NCBI GenBank assembly: GCA_050084985.1
Contig: JBITNC010000001.1
Location: forward strand, 45,508,001-45,572,000
Reading direction: 5' to 3'
DNA length: 64,000 nucleotides
From: Nageia nagi
Lineage: Eukaryota; Pinophyta
The notes below the pieces were generated by a model. That model was not told the DNA's origin and made no database searches. It saw only the letters and a list, made by a program, of their open reading frames with translations. The position numbers and the translations under genes are program-made. Below are positions 24,188 through 35,626 of this stretch, piece after piece (positions within the stretch are counted from its first letter, which is position 1; the number at the start of each line of letters is the position of its first letter).

Positions 24188-24709
24188 TGAGAGAAATAAT
24201 GGAGCTTGTTGTCCATGGTTTATTGATGTCAATATATAGCCTTGGGTTCTCAACAATCGAATCCACAAGGTGTAGAAACTTACAAACAAGAAGTTAGAGA
24301 ATTTACTATTCTCAACAACAGTACAACCATAGCCAGCTCAGTCCAGGCGAAGTAGCTAAACATGGGATAACAATACTCCAAACATAACATAAAACATGCC
24401 TAATACGATAACAAACAATCCCCTAAAATATGAAGACAAAACAAACAATAACAAGAAAGTTGTTACAAAAACAAACTCATTCTGCCTGCACACTATCATT
24501 TTCTCTAAACAATGATCGATAGCGATCTTATAGGATCATCGACGATCGGTGGAAATCGGTGACGATCAAAGGAAATCGGTGGCGATCGTAATCGGTGACG
24601 ATCGGTAGCAATCGATGGCGATCAGTGGAGATCGGCGACGATCTCTGTCATGGGTAGATTTATTCTAGAACATTGCAAAAACACATATTATGGAGTCAAA
24701 ACTCCAACA
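24188..24709 (-). repeat. 5' LTR of complete copia
   Basis: 522 bp, 32 bp longer than its partner, mostly because of extra units in the GATCGGTG-type repeat. It would drive minus-strand transcription of the element. Ends are TGAGAG and CCAACA on the + strand. Confidence 0.93.
24511..24650. repeat. GATCGGTG-type short tandem repeat in 5' LTR
   Basis: Longer counterpart of the repeat at 19785-19893, with additional CGATCGGTG and AAATCGGTG units. It lies in the U3 part of the LTR, upstream of the presumed element promoter. Confidence 0.8.
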
Positions 24710-24714
24710 AATCC
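24710..24714. repeat. Target-site duplication, right side of complete copia
   Basis: AATCC, identical to 19455-19459. Confidence 0.92.
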
Positions 24715-26797
24715 ATGGGCCCTTACAACTTGTAGTAAAAAAATCATGTCGGACTTATATTTTTAATATATTATTCTTGTGCCCATTCCAAGTTCCACAA
24801 TGTTTCTCTCATATGAGGAAATGTCCTACATATATGAAATGCATCTTAAATTTATAGTTATATATGGACCACAAGTTTGCATGCTAATTGTCCATCATAA
24901 GTAGATAACTATATTTATAAACTAAATATATGAAAAAATAAACAAAACCATAAGTTATATATAAATATAAAAAATCAAAGAGTATCATAAAACACTTCAC
25001 AACTTTTGTTTGAATTGATGAGTATTTACTTTGAATAGTAATATTGATGTAAAAAATACTCAATATATAAATGTTCAATAATGTATGGGTAAAGAAAGCA
25101 TTTTTTTAAGAGCTTAAGCTGAAAGAAACATATATACAGAAAGATTTCCTCACTAGAATATTACCCTTAATGTGAACAAATATGACTTTTGTAACTGTAT
25201 ATCATCAAGTTTAAAATATAGGCATACATTATAGGTAACATCCACTCAAGGTACTAGTCTATCATAAACACAAATTATATTTACATAACATTTAAACTTC
25301 AATATCGATAATCAATGGAATTCTATAATCGAACTACTACAAAATATCATTGTATTGAATTTGGATAAACTACCACATCCAAACATCAATGTAATTTTGC
25401 CTTAGGTCATGGCATATAAACTAGGTGCTATGAAATCATAAGGACAAAGGAGGAGAGGACTTACAATTTGCAAATTTTTGGGTATTATCTTATGAGAATG
25501 TTATAGCAAGTTGACATTCTCGTATCTATAGTAATCACATAATGATTGGAACCCACTATTGTAAAGCATGTTCTAAAAAAAGCATAAGGAAGTATTATTA
25601 TTACAAGCCCTTTGTGAAATAAATGGAAAAAACCTAGAAGATGAAAAAAAAGGAAAATAATTGATTCATTAAGATAAAATAAATATATTTTTTTTGTTAG
25701 CCTCCATTGTTGTTGTAAAGACTCCATGTATAATGATGGTAACCTCATCCCTTTTAATGCATCCATTGCTATAACTGTAGGAAAACATGGATTTATGTAA
25801 ATAATAATAATATCAAATCTATCTCACAAATCACCAATTTTTTTAGAAAATGGATAAATTTGAAATCAACAAAAACTTATAAGACTTATATAATCTTCAC
25901 CCCAAAGTTGAACATTATTTGAAGACAAACCCTAGTCAAAACCCTAAATTCATAAATTTGCTATACTTGTATAACATATTATATCATCGATAAAAAAACA
26001 CAAATTAAAAAAATATTGAAGAAAAACCCATGCAAAAGCAATCTTACTGAAATCCTTCCAAAAGGTCACAAGATTAAAATCCAACATACATAATGTAGGT
26101 AAAAAAAATCAAAAGGAAAACAAAAATAATGGCATCCACACCCTTTATAATACAAGATCAAATAGATTAGCTTTTAGAAGAGAAGAGAAAATCCATCTGT
26201 AATCAAACTTAAGGGTAACATTTAGGGTTTTCAAAGTTACATAGGGATTCAAGACCCAATTTAACTTTATTATTTTCTAAAATTGGGGGAAAAAATATAA
26301 ATAATATTTATCAAAATTTGGTGATTTCTACAACATAAAAAATTGTAATTATAATATTTAACAATTTTTATAATTAATAATTTTTTGATAATATTAATTT
26401 TAATTTTTAAATGATTTTATATTTTTGACTATTTAATTGAAGAAAAAAAATTCCTATTATAAAATTTTTGCTATTTAGAAAAATATTCTACTTCTCAAAT
26501 TATTTTAGAAATTTTGAAAATAACATTTTTTTCTGGAATATTCCTTAAACAAATCTTGTGAAATACTATTATTGTTCAGATGATGTGATTCTCAAAAGTT
26601 GGCCTATTTGATAACCAATTATCTGATAGAGAATTCTTTTCTTTTGATATTCTTTTATAACAATGTCTTGACTTTTTGCTTTTCTTGAGATTTGCATGAA
26701 TTACATAGCTTTTGGTGCATTTCTATGTATTTACACCAATTACATTGATTGCAATATTCGTTTTTACCTTTTCAATAGTTTTACATCTTTGATACAT

Positions 26798-26832
26798 AAA
26801 ATATGATTTTTATTTTATTAAAAATCATATTT
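26798..26832. repeat. AT-rich hairpin-forming palindrome
   Basis: AAATATGATTTTTA and its reverse complement are separated by a few bases. The counterpart at 61176-61209 is an even better palindrome, so the structure has been kept in both copies. Confidence 0.6.
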
Positions 26833-27790
26833 AGGTGTCTACACATATGTATCGATTTGGTTACATGCCAAGGAAGCAATATATATATATGGATTAAAGA
26901 TTAAGATTCTTATGTACCAACAATGTGGTCAAATATGTCGATACAGTTATGATGTAAATATTATCAAAATATTTATAGATTGATAACTTGTATTCAACCA
27001 AGTGCATGCTACTTAGCTAACTGGTGATAAAAATTTATTTCTTTTAAGAAAAACTAGGTGAATTTGTTTTGAGTTTTAAATATTTTCAAATAGTGAATAT
27101 TTTGATAAGTACTAATGGATATGCAAATATTATGGTTAGTACTAACTTTCATTAGTTTGAATTGAAACCAATGATGAAAGTAATTGTACTAAATATAAAT
27201 AAGTTATCTACTCATTCTAATGAGTCACATTTCCTTCAACCACTAAGTATGTTTATAGTTGAGACCACCAATGTTAAGATATAATGACATACCGTTATTT
27301 ATATATACTTAAAATAAAATATCACTTAAGTAGATATTATTGAATAAGGGTGTAAAACTTAGTTGTGATATAAGTAGAAGTATGCCTTTTAATGATCTTA
27401 CATGTTTTACAAAGCATAAACTTATTTTAAAAGAGCAAAAATAATTTATTTCTTAAGAAGTATGTGTAACAAAAATTGCCACCATCATCTTCCTCATGCA
27501 ACCTACAAAGTCCTAGCATGATTTATAAGAATCATAAGGGAAGCCATCTAGATTTAGGGGTTTATCATTTGATAATTACACAATAGTATCATGATACGTT
27601 TACAAAGAGATGGCCATATAGTATAATACATTATGTGCAAAGTAACTTTTATGGGTGACCATCGAAAATCATTTTACAAACTCATGGCTATTTAGGACTA
27701 TGGCGATTTAGCACTTTGGCTATATTAAAAAAAATATTAGTTTCCTTAGATATAAATTGTAAATTAACTACAAAAAATATAAACTATTCA

Positions 27791-27911
27791 ATAAGCCATA
27801 TCGTTCGACAAGGATTCACATTCAATGAGCCATGTCATTCTAAAAGGCTTGCTATTCGATAAGGATTCGCATTCGATGAGCCATGTTGTTCGACAAGGCC
27901 TGTAATTTGAC
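27791..27911. repeat. Three-unit tandem repeat, ~35-50 bp, with TTCGA cores
   Basis: Units share a GAGCCATGTTGTTCGACAAG-like sequence followed by GGATTCRCATTC. The counterpart lies at about 62160-62280, where one unit is shortened. Confidence 0.55.
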
Positions 27912-29149
27912 ATCTATAATGCATTCAAAATTAATATTCAAATAGCTTACCTTTTTCATTTGTACAGGTGAATCCATATCAGTTTGCAATTTGCACAATT
28001 CGTATTACAAAGAATGTTACTCTCCGTCAATCTAAATTATGAGAATGTGATATGCACAAATGATAGCTTATTGTTTATATAAATAAATGACTCTATTTAT
28101 AAACTCAAATGATAGCCTCCAAAACCCATTTAGTAATGTTGACTATATTCTTATAAATATAAAAATACAATATAATTTAAAGGCAAAGATACCAATGTTT
28201 TGTATTTATTTTCTAAAATTAAAGCTACTAGTGTGAAGTCGGATTGAACCAATATTGCAAAATGAGGAAGTTGAGAAGTGTAAGTTTTAGCCAATTTGCT
28301 ACAAATAACTTCTAAAATTTTCTATTTATGTGTAAATAATATCAATAGACACAAGATCTTTATTTTTCTTTATGTTTACTATCTTTGAGAATCACGACCT
28401 ATTACTAAAATATACACTTATATTATTTTATAAATATAAGTTAGATTTTTAAATAAATACATTTAATAAAGTATTTCACCATTAATACTTATTTAATATC
28501 TTTAGAATGTATATTTGAAATCTATTTAATTCTTGCTATATGTTAATAGTTATAGCTTATGACTTGTATTACTCAAGAAAGTATTTAAAATATCTACATA
28601 AATATAAATAATAAAATATTTAAACTATAATAAATTACAACATTCTTTACAAGATTTATTTGTTTTGTGTAAATGATTTCATCTTAATATTATTAGAGAT
28701 ATTTATAATTTATCGTTAGTAGAGTTTGCAACCTTTTCTTTCATAATCAAACTAATATTAGTTTAACATTAGAAAAGATATATTTTTAAATTTTAATTAA
28801 ATTGATAAATTTAAAGGGATTTATTCTTCTCAAACGTATTTACTATATACCAAGAAAAAGTAATCTAATTACACCATAATAGTTTCTAATAACCATAATT
28901 ATTTTTAATATATGATAGTTATATTGATAATCTTCCACTATATTATAACTAGGGCCACAAATATTTCTTCCATATTAAATACATAACACATCAGTTTTAT
29001 CGACTGTCGTTGTTACTGTTATACCATCGTTTACAAATACGATTTATGCCATGGATCGTCTTTTATCCCGTACATATCAGTCTGTACTGCAAGAGAGAAT
29101 GGACGGACGGGATTCCATTCTGTATGCATCCAACGAATGATTGTGGAAA

Positions 29150-29826
29150 TCAGACAAGAGGGCCGCCTGAAACGTATTCAGTGACGGCCAAGGCAAGAAG
29201 GCCGAGCATGGCGAAACGGCCATTCAACATCTCCGCCTTGGAAGACATGACCGCCTGAGATCTGCTCTCCACTGAAATCCCATTCAACATTGGCACCAGC
29301 GACGCCACCGTTATCACCAACGCGCTCAAACCAAACCACGCCGCCCCTCCGCCGTTGATCTGCGATACCAAATCTCTGCCGCTCGCCAACTCCACGCCAA
29401 TCGCCGACACGAACCCCAACATCGCCAGCCTCCCGTTTATTGTCTCCGGCGCAGACCCAGAAAACGCAAACACGTCAACCAACTTGGTGCTCACCTGCAC
29501 ACCCGCATTTCACATGTAAACATGCAGAAAAAACAAAGTCTCTGAGGAACCAACCGATGGCAATGAAATTGAGATTACCTGCTTGGCCGGAGAAGCGTTA
29601 GCGGAGTCCTTTGGCTCGTTGGAACCCGCCTGCCAAGTTAGTTAGACGCGGGTCAGTAAGAAAACCCCTGATTATATATGCAAACATTTTAATGACATAG
29701 AAGAGTGTAGCGATCGTGCACCTGGCATCTCACGCGCTGTGGAAGTCTTGCAGTGCGATTGAGATGAGATCTCTGCAGCGATCCAAGTTTGAGGCCTGCA
29801 GCATTCATGTTCATCACGGTCGCCAT
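29150..29826 (-). CDS. ELIP: Early light-induced protein, copy 1 (three exons)
   Basis: Encodes a 166-residue thylakoid protein of the light-harvesting superfamily that binds chlorophyll and carotenoid and protects against photo-oxidation under high light, cold or drought (family knowledge). Exons: 29722-29826, 29579-29629 and 29150-29494, all joined in phase 0 with GT-AG introns of 92 and 84 bp. The start is the ATG at 29826; residues 1 to about 40 are Arg/Ser-rich without acidic residues in the first 35, as in a chloroplast transit peptide, with R-V-R-C-Q-A as a possible cleavage region. The mature part has three membrane helices: helix 1 near 64-85 with ETINGRLAMLG, helix 2 near 100-120, and helix 3 near 138-160 with EMLNGRFAMLG. 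The Glu and Asn/Arg of helices 1 and 3 are the pigment ligands and salt-bridge residues. A TATA box lies 155 bp upstream. GC content is far above the surroundings. Confidence 0.93.
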
Positions 29827-29920
29827 TGATTACTCCCTTTCTTCACCGACAAAAAATAAACTTCCTTGTGTGGATTGTGGAACAAGTTCACTCTAGATGT
29901 CGAATGAGGGAATGTGTTAT

Positions 29921-29952
29921 GGCACTTGCACTTGCACTTGCACTTCCACTTC
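29921..29952. repeat. Hexanucleotide repeat in ELIP copy 1 leader
   Basis: CACTTG/CACTTC units, five in a row on the + strand, about 100 bp before the start codon. Copy 2 has the same number of units, but two have CACTTC where copy 1 has CACTTG. Confidence 0.75.
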
Positions 29953-29980
29953 TGAGTAACAATCCAGCTTCTTCTTCTGC

Positions 29981-29987
29981 TTTATAG
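29981..29987 (-). promoter_or_regulatory. TATA box of ELIP copy 1
   Basis: On the minus strand CTATAAA lies in a GC-rich setting (CGCCCTATAAAGC), 155 bp before the ATG. Transcription would start roughly 30 bp further, giving a leader of about 125 bases. Confidence 0.7.
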
Positions 29988-30057
29988 GGCGAGGGGATTA
30001 TTTGGTGAAAATGGTGCTCCTCTCGCGAGTTGACACATGACCGGTGAAAAGCCAAAA

Positions 30058-30065
30058 GACGTGGT
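30058..30065 (-). promoter_or_regulatory. ACGT-core element upstream of ELIP copy 1
   Basis: The minus strand reads ACCACGTC, an ACGT-core motif of the class bound by bZIP factors such as HY5 or ABA-response factors. It lies about 70 bp upstream of the TATA box. Function is inferred from motif and from the known light and stress induction of ELIP genes. Confidence 0.4.
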
Positions 30066-30190
30066 TGCTCAAATGCCGTGGAAGTTTGCTGCAGAAAGTG
30101 GTTCGTGTACGATCCTCCCCGCCTGAAATACCACACAATAGTTTCAAGAGTAATGATTGGAGGGCTACCCTCTCAGGTGTCAAGCTAAAG

Positions 30191-30479
30191 AACTCACGAT
30201 TAGCATAAGCACCATCGGTGGATTACGGACAGACGTGCGAGTTTACGAGGAGAGACTACGTTTGACACGACATAGCGGAGTCCTTTGGAGAAGGGTTAAG
30301 CGGAGACAAAAAAAACAAGTACAAAATATAGAAAAGTATGGAAATAAAATATAATTGAAAAAAATAGTACAAAATGAGTTAGTGTTAAAAGAAATTATCT
30401 TACGTATAAAAATAGATTTTGTGATAAAGTTACCTAAGCATTCGTAAGAAGTTCTTACATGTTATATAGGGTTGTATAG
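30191..30479. other. Flank upstream of ELIP copy 1, no gene
   Basis: The first 120 bases keep the moderate GC content of the ELIP region, then composition becomes AT-rich. No motif or frame was recognised. Confidence 0.5.
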
Positions 30480-31150
30480 TTAAAAACTATTAAATATCAT
30501 GATGAATTAATTTGTCAAAGTTGGTGATTCTTATATCTCATTGTTAACGAGCATAATAAGTTCATGTCTCAAGGTGATGTTAATATTAAATCTTTCGTTT
30601 CAATATTTCTAATCAAAGTGTCAACATGTATTTCAAAAGTACCACCCCAATCTACTATTGAATATGAAGTATTTACAAACATGATCTAGATTATCTCGAT
30701 TCGAGCATGAGAGATAGCCAAGGAAAGTTGAGGGACATTCTCATAGGTGGCCTAAGGATCTCCATAATATTATGAGGGGAGGGTTGTTGGGTAGAGAGTA
30801 TGTTCATCGAGATGTTATTGATTGATGTCTTTGCTGATACCTGGAACAATTGAGGGATCGAGTCTTTTCAAGTGACACATAACTCACCATGCAAGGTATG
30901 TTTCCCTAGTCATTGCTGAGGGTCCTAAGGTGCACCATATCCATTGCAAGCATTCTCGCTTGAACCTTATCATTTATTGAGTATATTAAGTATAGGAAAG
31001 TGGAGTGAAAGTTAGGAATCACCAAGTCAAGCTTTATAGTTTACAACATGAGTATTATATTATCATTTCTTATTTTTTCACCATGTTTTTTGTTAAGGAA
31101 CATTGATTTTATGATGTTAATAAATTGATATATATTCCTTGACCTCATCA
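30480..31150. repeat. Dispersed repeat, copy 1
   Basis: It aligns with 33540-34645 in direct orientation with clear but diverged similarity (shared landmarks TTATGAGGGGAGGGT, GGGATCGAGTCTT, AACTCACCATG-like). No coding capacity is seen. The family is unknown to me; part of it was later re-duplicated near the (TA)n arrays. Confidence 0.6.
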
Positions 31151-33539
31151 AATGTTTCCTTGTTAAAGTTGATGAGTTTGAACTTATTCTAGAAGGTATC
31201 ATAGTGGAGCTAATCCTTGGTTTATTTGCAAAAGAAGTCAAAAACTATACATGTGCATTTCTTAAAGAATTTTTGGACATGAAGTGAAGGTATCTCAACT
31301 AAAGGTGCTCCCATAATGGTGATGATCGAGAACTACGATAGGTAAATTGAATTAACTGAAGAGATATGTTGAAACCTATTCTAGAAATATAGTGTAGATT
31401 AATAAAATAATACACAACCACAAATGAACACAAGAGATTTACCATGACAAAATTCCTCATAATGCATGAGGGAATTACTTCAACAAAATAAGAGCTATAA
31501 CTCCTACATTATTGCTTTATACAATCTACCTAAAATGGCATATTATAATCCAATATATAGGAAACTTGTAGAATCTCACATCCATAAACTAACATGTTGT
31601 ATAAGAATACCATGAGCACTAAACCATACCCATAAACCATGGGCTAAAACACCCATCATCATGTTTTGGTGATACCTTGAGAATCCCACTAATGTCATAG
31701 GAAATGTGGAAAATTTTAGGCAAATCCCAAAAATAAATACCTAGGGATTCTACCCCTAGACCCCGTGATTGAAAGGGCAAGAGCATCCCCCTCCTTCCTC
31801 CTAAACCCCCTAGCTTGCTCACCAGGGTATGCTTTGAATCTTTTCCCAAGTTGAATACATTACCATTAATAGTATAGTATCCATATGACTATTATATGTG
31901 GATATTATCTATGACACATAATTTTACAATATTGGATGGTAGATCTTGAAGCATTGTAAAGTATTTTTAGATAATGAATAATTTATTTTAATGATCCCTC
32001 CTCTTCTATAAGGGTGATAAATGAGTCATTTGCTAAATGATCATTGATAAGCTAGGCTATGTTGCAACATCGAGATTCCTCATATAGGCCTTTATGAGGC
32101 TTTCTACACAAGAAGATAGTTGAATATGTTAGCTTCAACCATTTATAGTGAGGAAGTAAGGGGAAATAAATAATAGATACACTTGAAGAGGCTAATGGTA
32201 TTTGATTATGCTTGATTAATGGTAGACACACATAGACATTGAAAAAAATTATTATGATTGATTAAGTAATACATTATCCAAAACTAAGAGTTTTGATCAT
32301 GATAAGAATAATATTACACTAGATCCAATTATAAGGCTTTTTATAATCAATCTTCATAAACAGAGAAGATTGATTAGAGTGGTAATTCCTCTCCATGTCA
32401 TCTCGAGCTTCTAGAAAATTATCTAAGATGTATCTGCTATGAATAAATATCTTAAAATTTGGATGGACAATGACTAGAAGGATAGACCTAAGTTGAAGGA
32501 CTACCACCTTAGAAATAAGATTATAAGAAATTTTAAGTATTGTTATGGGTCATCAATTATTGATGACTTTAACACGTTTCCTAAGTATTGACAAATACTA
32601 AAATGTTTATAAACAAAAGTCTAATTCTAAGTCTAGCTTAATATCTAAAACTCTCCCTTAAGTTATACATGGTGTAGACACCTTACAATGAATTTTATTT
32701 ATTTAAAAATCATATTTATGATATCTAATAGATATATTATTTAATAATGTAAATATAAAGGATATTAAAGATAATTATGTTAATAATGTGTTAATTAAAA
32801 CTAATTATTCTTAAACATGATTATATATAGAATTAGTTTCATGAGTTTATCAATATTATGTTGTTATTGTAAAATACCAGCTAACATCTCTCTTTTCTTA
32901 TTTTACAAGGTATAAAAGAAGGAGAAAAGTATCACAGTCCCTATCAGATCCTAACCCAACATTCATAGGTTGATATTGAGATCATCTTCCAAAATCTCTC
33001 TTAGGGATTATCATCACCACCTATCATACTAGATCTATTATTCTCTTGCATGCTTAATCATCCTTAATTTATGTTATTATTATTTAAGATTTATAATAAT
33101 GTTGATCTTATTAGCACATGATGAAAATGACATCATTCTAATTATGGTGTAGTAAGGACATAATATCTAAAGGACATCTCGTAGAGGTTTTGTGGATGAT
33201 AGATCTAGGTGGCCTTCATCATTTGACATTTGACCTATTTCATAGTGCATTAAGATACACCATTTAGATTGGTGGATAATAGTTATTCTTTGAAAACCTA
33301 TAGATTCTTAGAATTTGATTTATATTTATTTATACTTAATTGTACATAGTCTACATTTAAGGTGGCAAACATAATTTGAGTTAGTTAGTTTACTTTTATT
33401 TTTAAGCAAAGAATCATTATTATTTCACACATAAAAAGGATTAGGAAATAAAAATCATATTTCTAAAAGTTATTGGAATAGTTCATAAAAATTTATTAAT
33501 ATATGTCATAGAAGGTGACATAATTAAATATTATTAAAT
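31151..33539. other. Intergenic DNA with an LTR-like stretch, no gene
   Basis: Around 31371-31950 a block starts TGTTGAAACC and contains a pyrimidine-rich and GC-richer part (TCTACCCCTAGACCCC near 31750). This is the look of an LTR in minus orientation, but no end, partner, PBS or duplication was found. The rest is AT-rich without recognisable genes. Confidence 0.35.
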
Positions 33540-34267
33540 AGTATTAAAAACTAAGCTACTATTAATTAGTCGATCAAAGTTAGTGACTTCAACCTCTCAT
33601 TGTTGATAAGCATGACAAGTTCATATGCTCAACTAGATACTAATGATAAATCTTCCTTTTTAATATTTCCAATTAGAGTGGTAATATGCATTTCAAAAGT
33701 GCCACCCAAACCTACCACTATAATAGAAGTATGAGGAAGCATGATCTAGATGATATTAATTTGAATAAGAGATATAGTAAAGGAAAGATAAGGGAGCTTA
33801 TCATAGTTGTACCAAGTATCCATAGTATTATGAGGGGAGGGTGGGATGGTGGTGACTATAGTCATCATAATAGTACATATGAATGTCTTTGCTTAGACTT
33901 GGAATATTTAGGGGATCGAGTCTTCTTAAATAGCACTTTACTCACCATGTATGGTACATTTCCCCAATGATTGATGAGGTTCTCAAGTTGTACCATTTCC
34001 ATCACAACATTTCTATCTAAGACTAAGATCTAGAATAAAATATCAACCATCACTCAAACTTCATTAGCATAGTAAAAATAATTAGTAGTTGAAGCTAATG
34101 AATAGAAAACATTATTATTGGATTTACTAAATATAAAAATAATCCTAATCTAAAATATATACCAAAATTCCATATATGAAGGAAAAGGGAAAAGAGGATC
34201 TTGTAGTAAGAGTTATTATCAAGTGTTTATTAGGGAGTAAGAAAGGAAAAACTCCAACTCTAAGTAT
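33540..34267. repeat. Dispersed repeat, copy 2
   Basis: Diverged partner of 30480-31150. The similarity resumes at 34550-34645, with an unmatched part between. A 94-codon open frame at 33686-33970 lies inside it but is not open in the partner, so it is not taken as a gene. Confidence 0.55.
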
Positions 34268-34633
34268 GCTATGCTTTGAGATAAGACCAAAATACATGCA
34301 TAATATATTTTAGGAATTGATAGTGTAGACATAGAGGATTTGGGATTTCCATGTTCTTGAGATAGGGACTAATAGGTAACCCTAAAAAAATATAAACTAT
34401 ATGAAAGTTTTCTATTTGGGTTCCAAGTAGGAGGTCTAGATCATTTAAAAATACAAAGACCATGTCTCACCAGGTCAGTGAAAATCTTATTTTTTATTGC
34501 AAATCATAGGTAAGTTGGGTGAAATATATGAATGACCAATATGAGCTTTGTAGTTTAAAACATGATTATTATATTACTATTTCTAGTCCATGATGGTTTT
34601 CTAAAGGAACATTGATTGGATGATGAAAATAAA

Positions 34634-34636
<3 letters not shown>

Positions 34637-34700
<64 letters not shown>
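34637..34700. repeat. (TA)n microsatellite, unit 1
   Basis: About 64 bp of uninterrupted alternating T and A. Confidence 0.98.
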
Positions 34701-34703
<3 letters not shown>

Positions 34704-34731
34704 GACTGGTAATTGAGGCAACGATGCATTG

Positions 34732-35230
34732 CACTATAACAAAAAGTCAATTTAAGCATAAGGGTGTATGTTAGAATCTAATGTAATTTTTTTTCAAAAC
34801 ATAACTATAAGGTCTAATACTAATGTACACGTCAGGAATAGAATCATCAAAAAATGTGATATCATATTTTACTTAGCATCAGAATGTATCTTAATTTTTG
34901 TTAGTAAATGTCATTATTTGCATTACAAAAAAGTGATTTGGTATTATCTGTAGCATCACAAAGCATCATAATTAGAGTCAATTCACATCACTATAGGTGT
35001 AATAAAAATATATTTTATATCATCAAAAGTGGTATGTAACATCTATTTTGGCATCAATAATAGCAACCACTCAACATCATCATTAGTGTCAAGTTGCATC
35101 ATAATTTTTTTTTTGCATCATTAATAGTGACATATTGCATCTATGATAGCATTAAATATGATGAATTATGCATCAAAATTTATGTTCACATAGCATCATA
35201 TTTTATGTCACTAAAAAATTGTATTTAGTT
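34732..35230. mobile_element. Possible CACTA-type transposon end, unit 1
   Basis: It begins CACTATAACAAAAAG, resembling CACTA (En/Spm) terminal inverted repeats. It is followed by many GCATCA/AGCATCA words over 450 bp, like subterminal repeats of that class. No opposite terminus or transposase was found, so this is tentative. Confidence 0.35.
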
Positions 35231-35494
35231 GAATTATCATTTGTATTAGCATTAGTTATAATTCCAAGAAAAAAACTAATAAATTAGAAATTATTTCTCA
35301 TGATTTCTTGTATTGTTATGCTTTGAGATAAGACCAAAATACATGCATAATATATTTTAGGAATTGATAGACAAGTGGGGTGAAGTATATGAATGACCAA
35401 TATGAGCTTTGTAGTTTAAAACATGATTATTATATTACTATTTCTAGTCCATGATGGTTTTCTAAAGGAACATTGATTGGATGATGAAAATAAA

Positions 35495-35599
<105 letters not shown>

Positions 35600-35626
35600 A
35601 CTGGTAATTGAGGCAACGATGCATTG

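Larger units (their letters stand above)
19460..24709 (-). mobile_element. Structurally complete Ty1/copia retrotransposon, 5.25 kb
   Basis: The element has two LTRs (490 and 522 bp), exact 5-bp target-site duplications, a tRNA-iMet PBS, a polypurine tract and one uninterrupted gag-pol frame on the minus strand. LTR divergence is about 5% by eye outside the variable repeat. It is present in block A only; blocks B and C retain the empty site. Gag and integrase blocks resemble the Tnt1/Tork-like group, which is an inference. The RT active site is altered (see the CDS), so it is probably not autonomous. Confidence 0.95.
24710..29078. other. AT-rich intergenic DNA downstream of ELIP copy 1
   Basis: No gene is seen in either strand; the open frames are short and not preserved in the second copy at 59095-62878, which matches at about 95% by eye. 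It holds a near-palindrome at 26798-26832 and a three-unit repeat at 27791-27911. The part 28501-29078 is absent from the second copy. Confidence 0.75.
17104..30190. repeat. Segmental duplication block A
   Basis: Apart from the copia element at 19460-24709, this segment matches about 56700-64000 (block C) over its whole length in the same orientation. Its left part also matches 48342-50967 (block B). It contains the copia 3' end, the noncoding tail, the LTR-like stretch, intergenic DNA and ELIP copy 1. The right limit is at or beyond 30190, since the window ends at the matching point in block C. Confidence 0.9.
34268..35312. repeat. Tandem duplication, unit 1
   Basis: It matches unit 2 (35318-36193) at close to 99% by eye, apart from the (TA)n length and a segment at about 34327-34508 that unit 2 lacks. 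It holds (TA)n, then a CACTA-like end and GCATCA-rich sequence. Confidence 0.88.

Noticed and set aside
29010-29258. Open frame on the + strand opposite ELIP exon 3
   Set aside because: Antisense shadow of the GC-rich ELIP exon; no domain and no start context.
30272-30287. 16-base identity TAGCGGAGTCCTTTGG with ELIP exon 2 (29601-29616)
   Set aside because: Too short to show duplication; no extension on either side.
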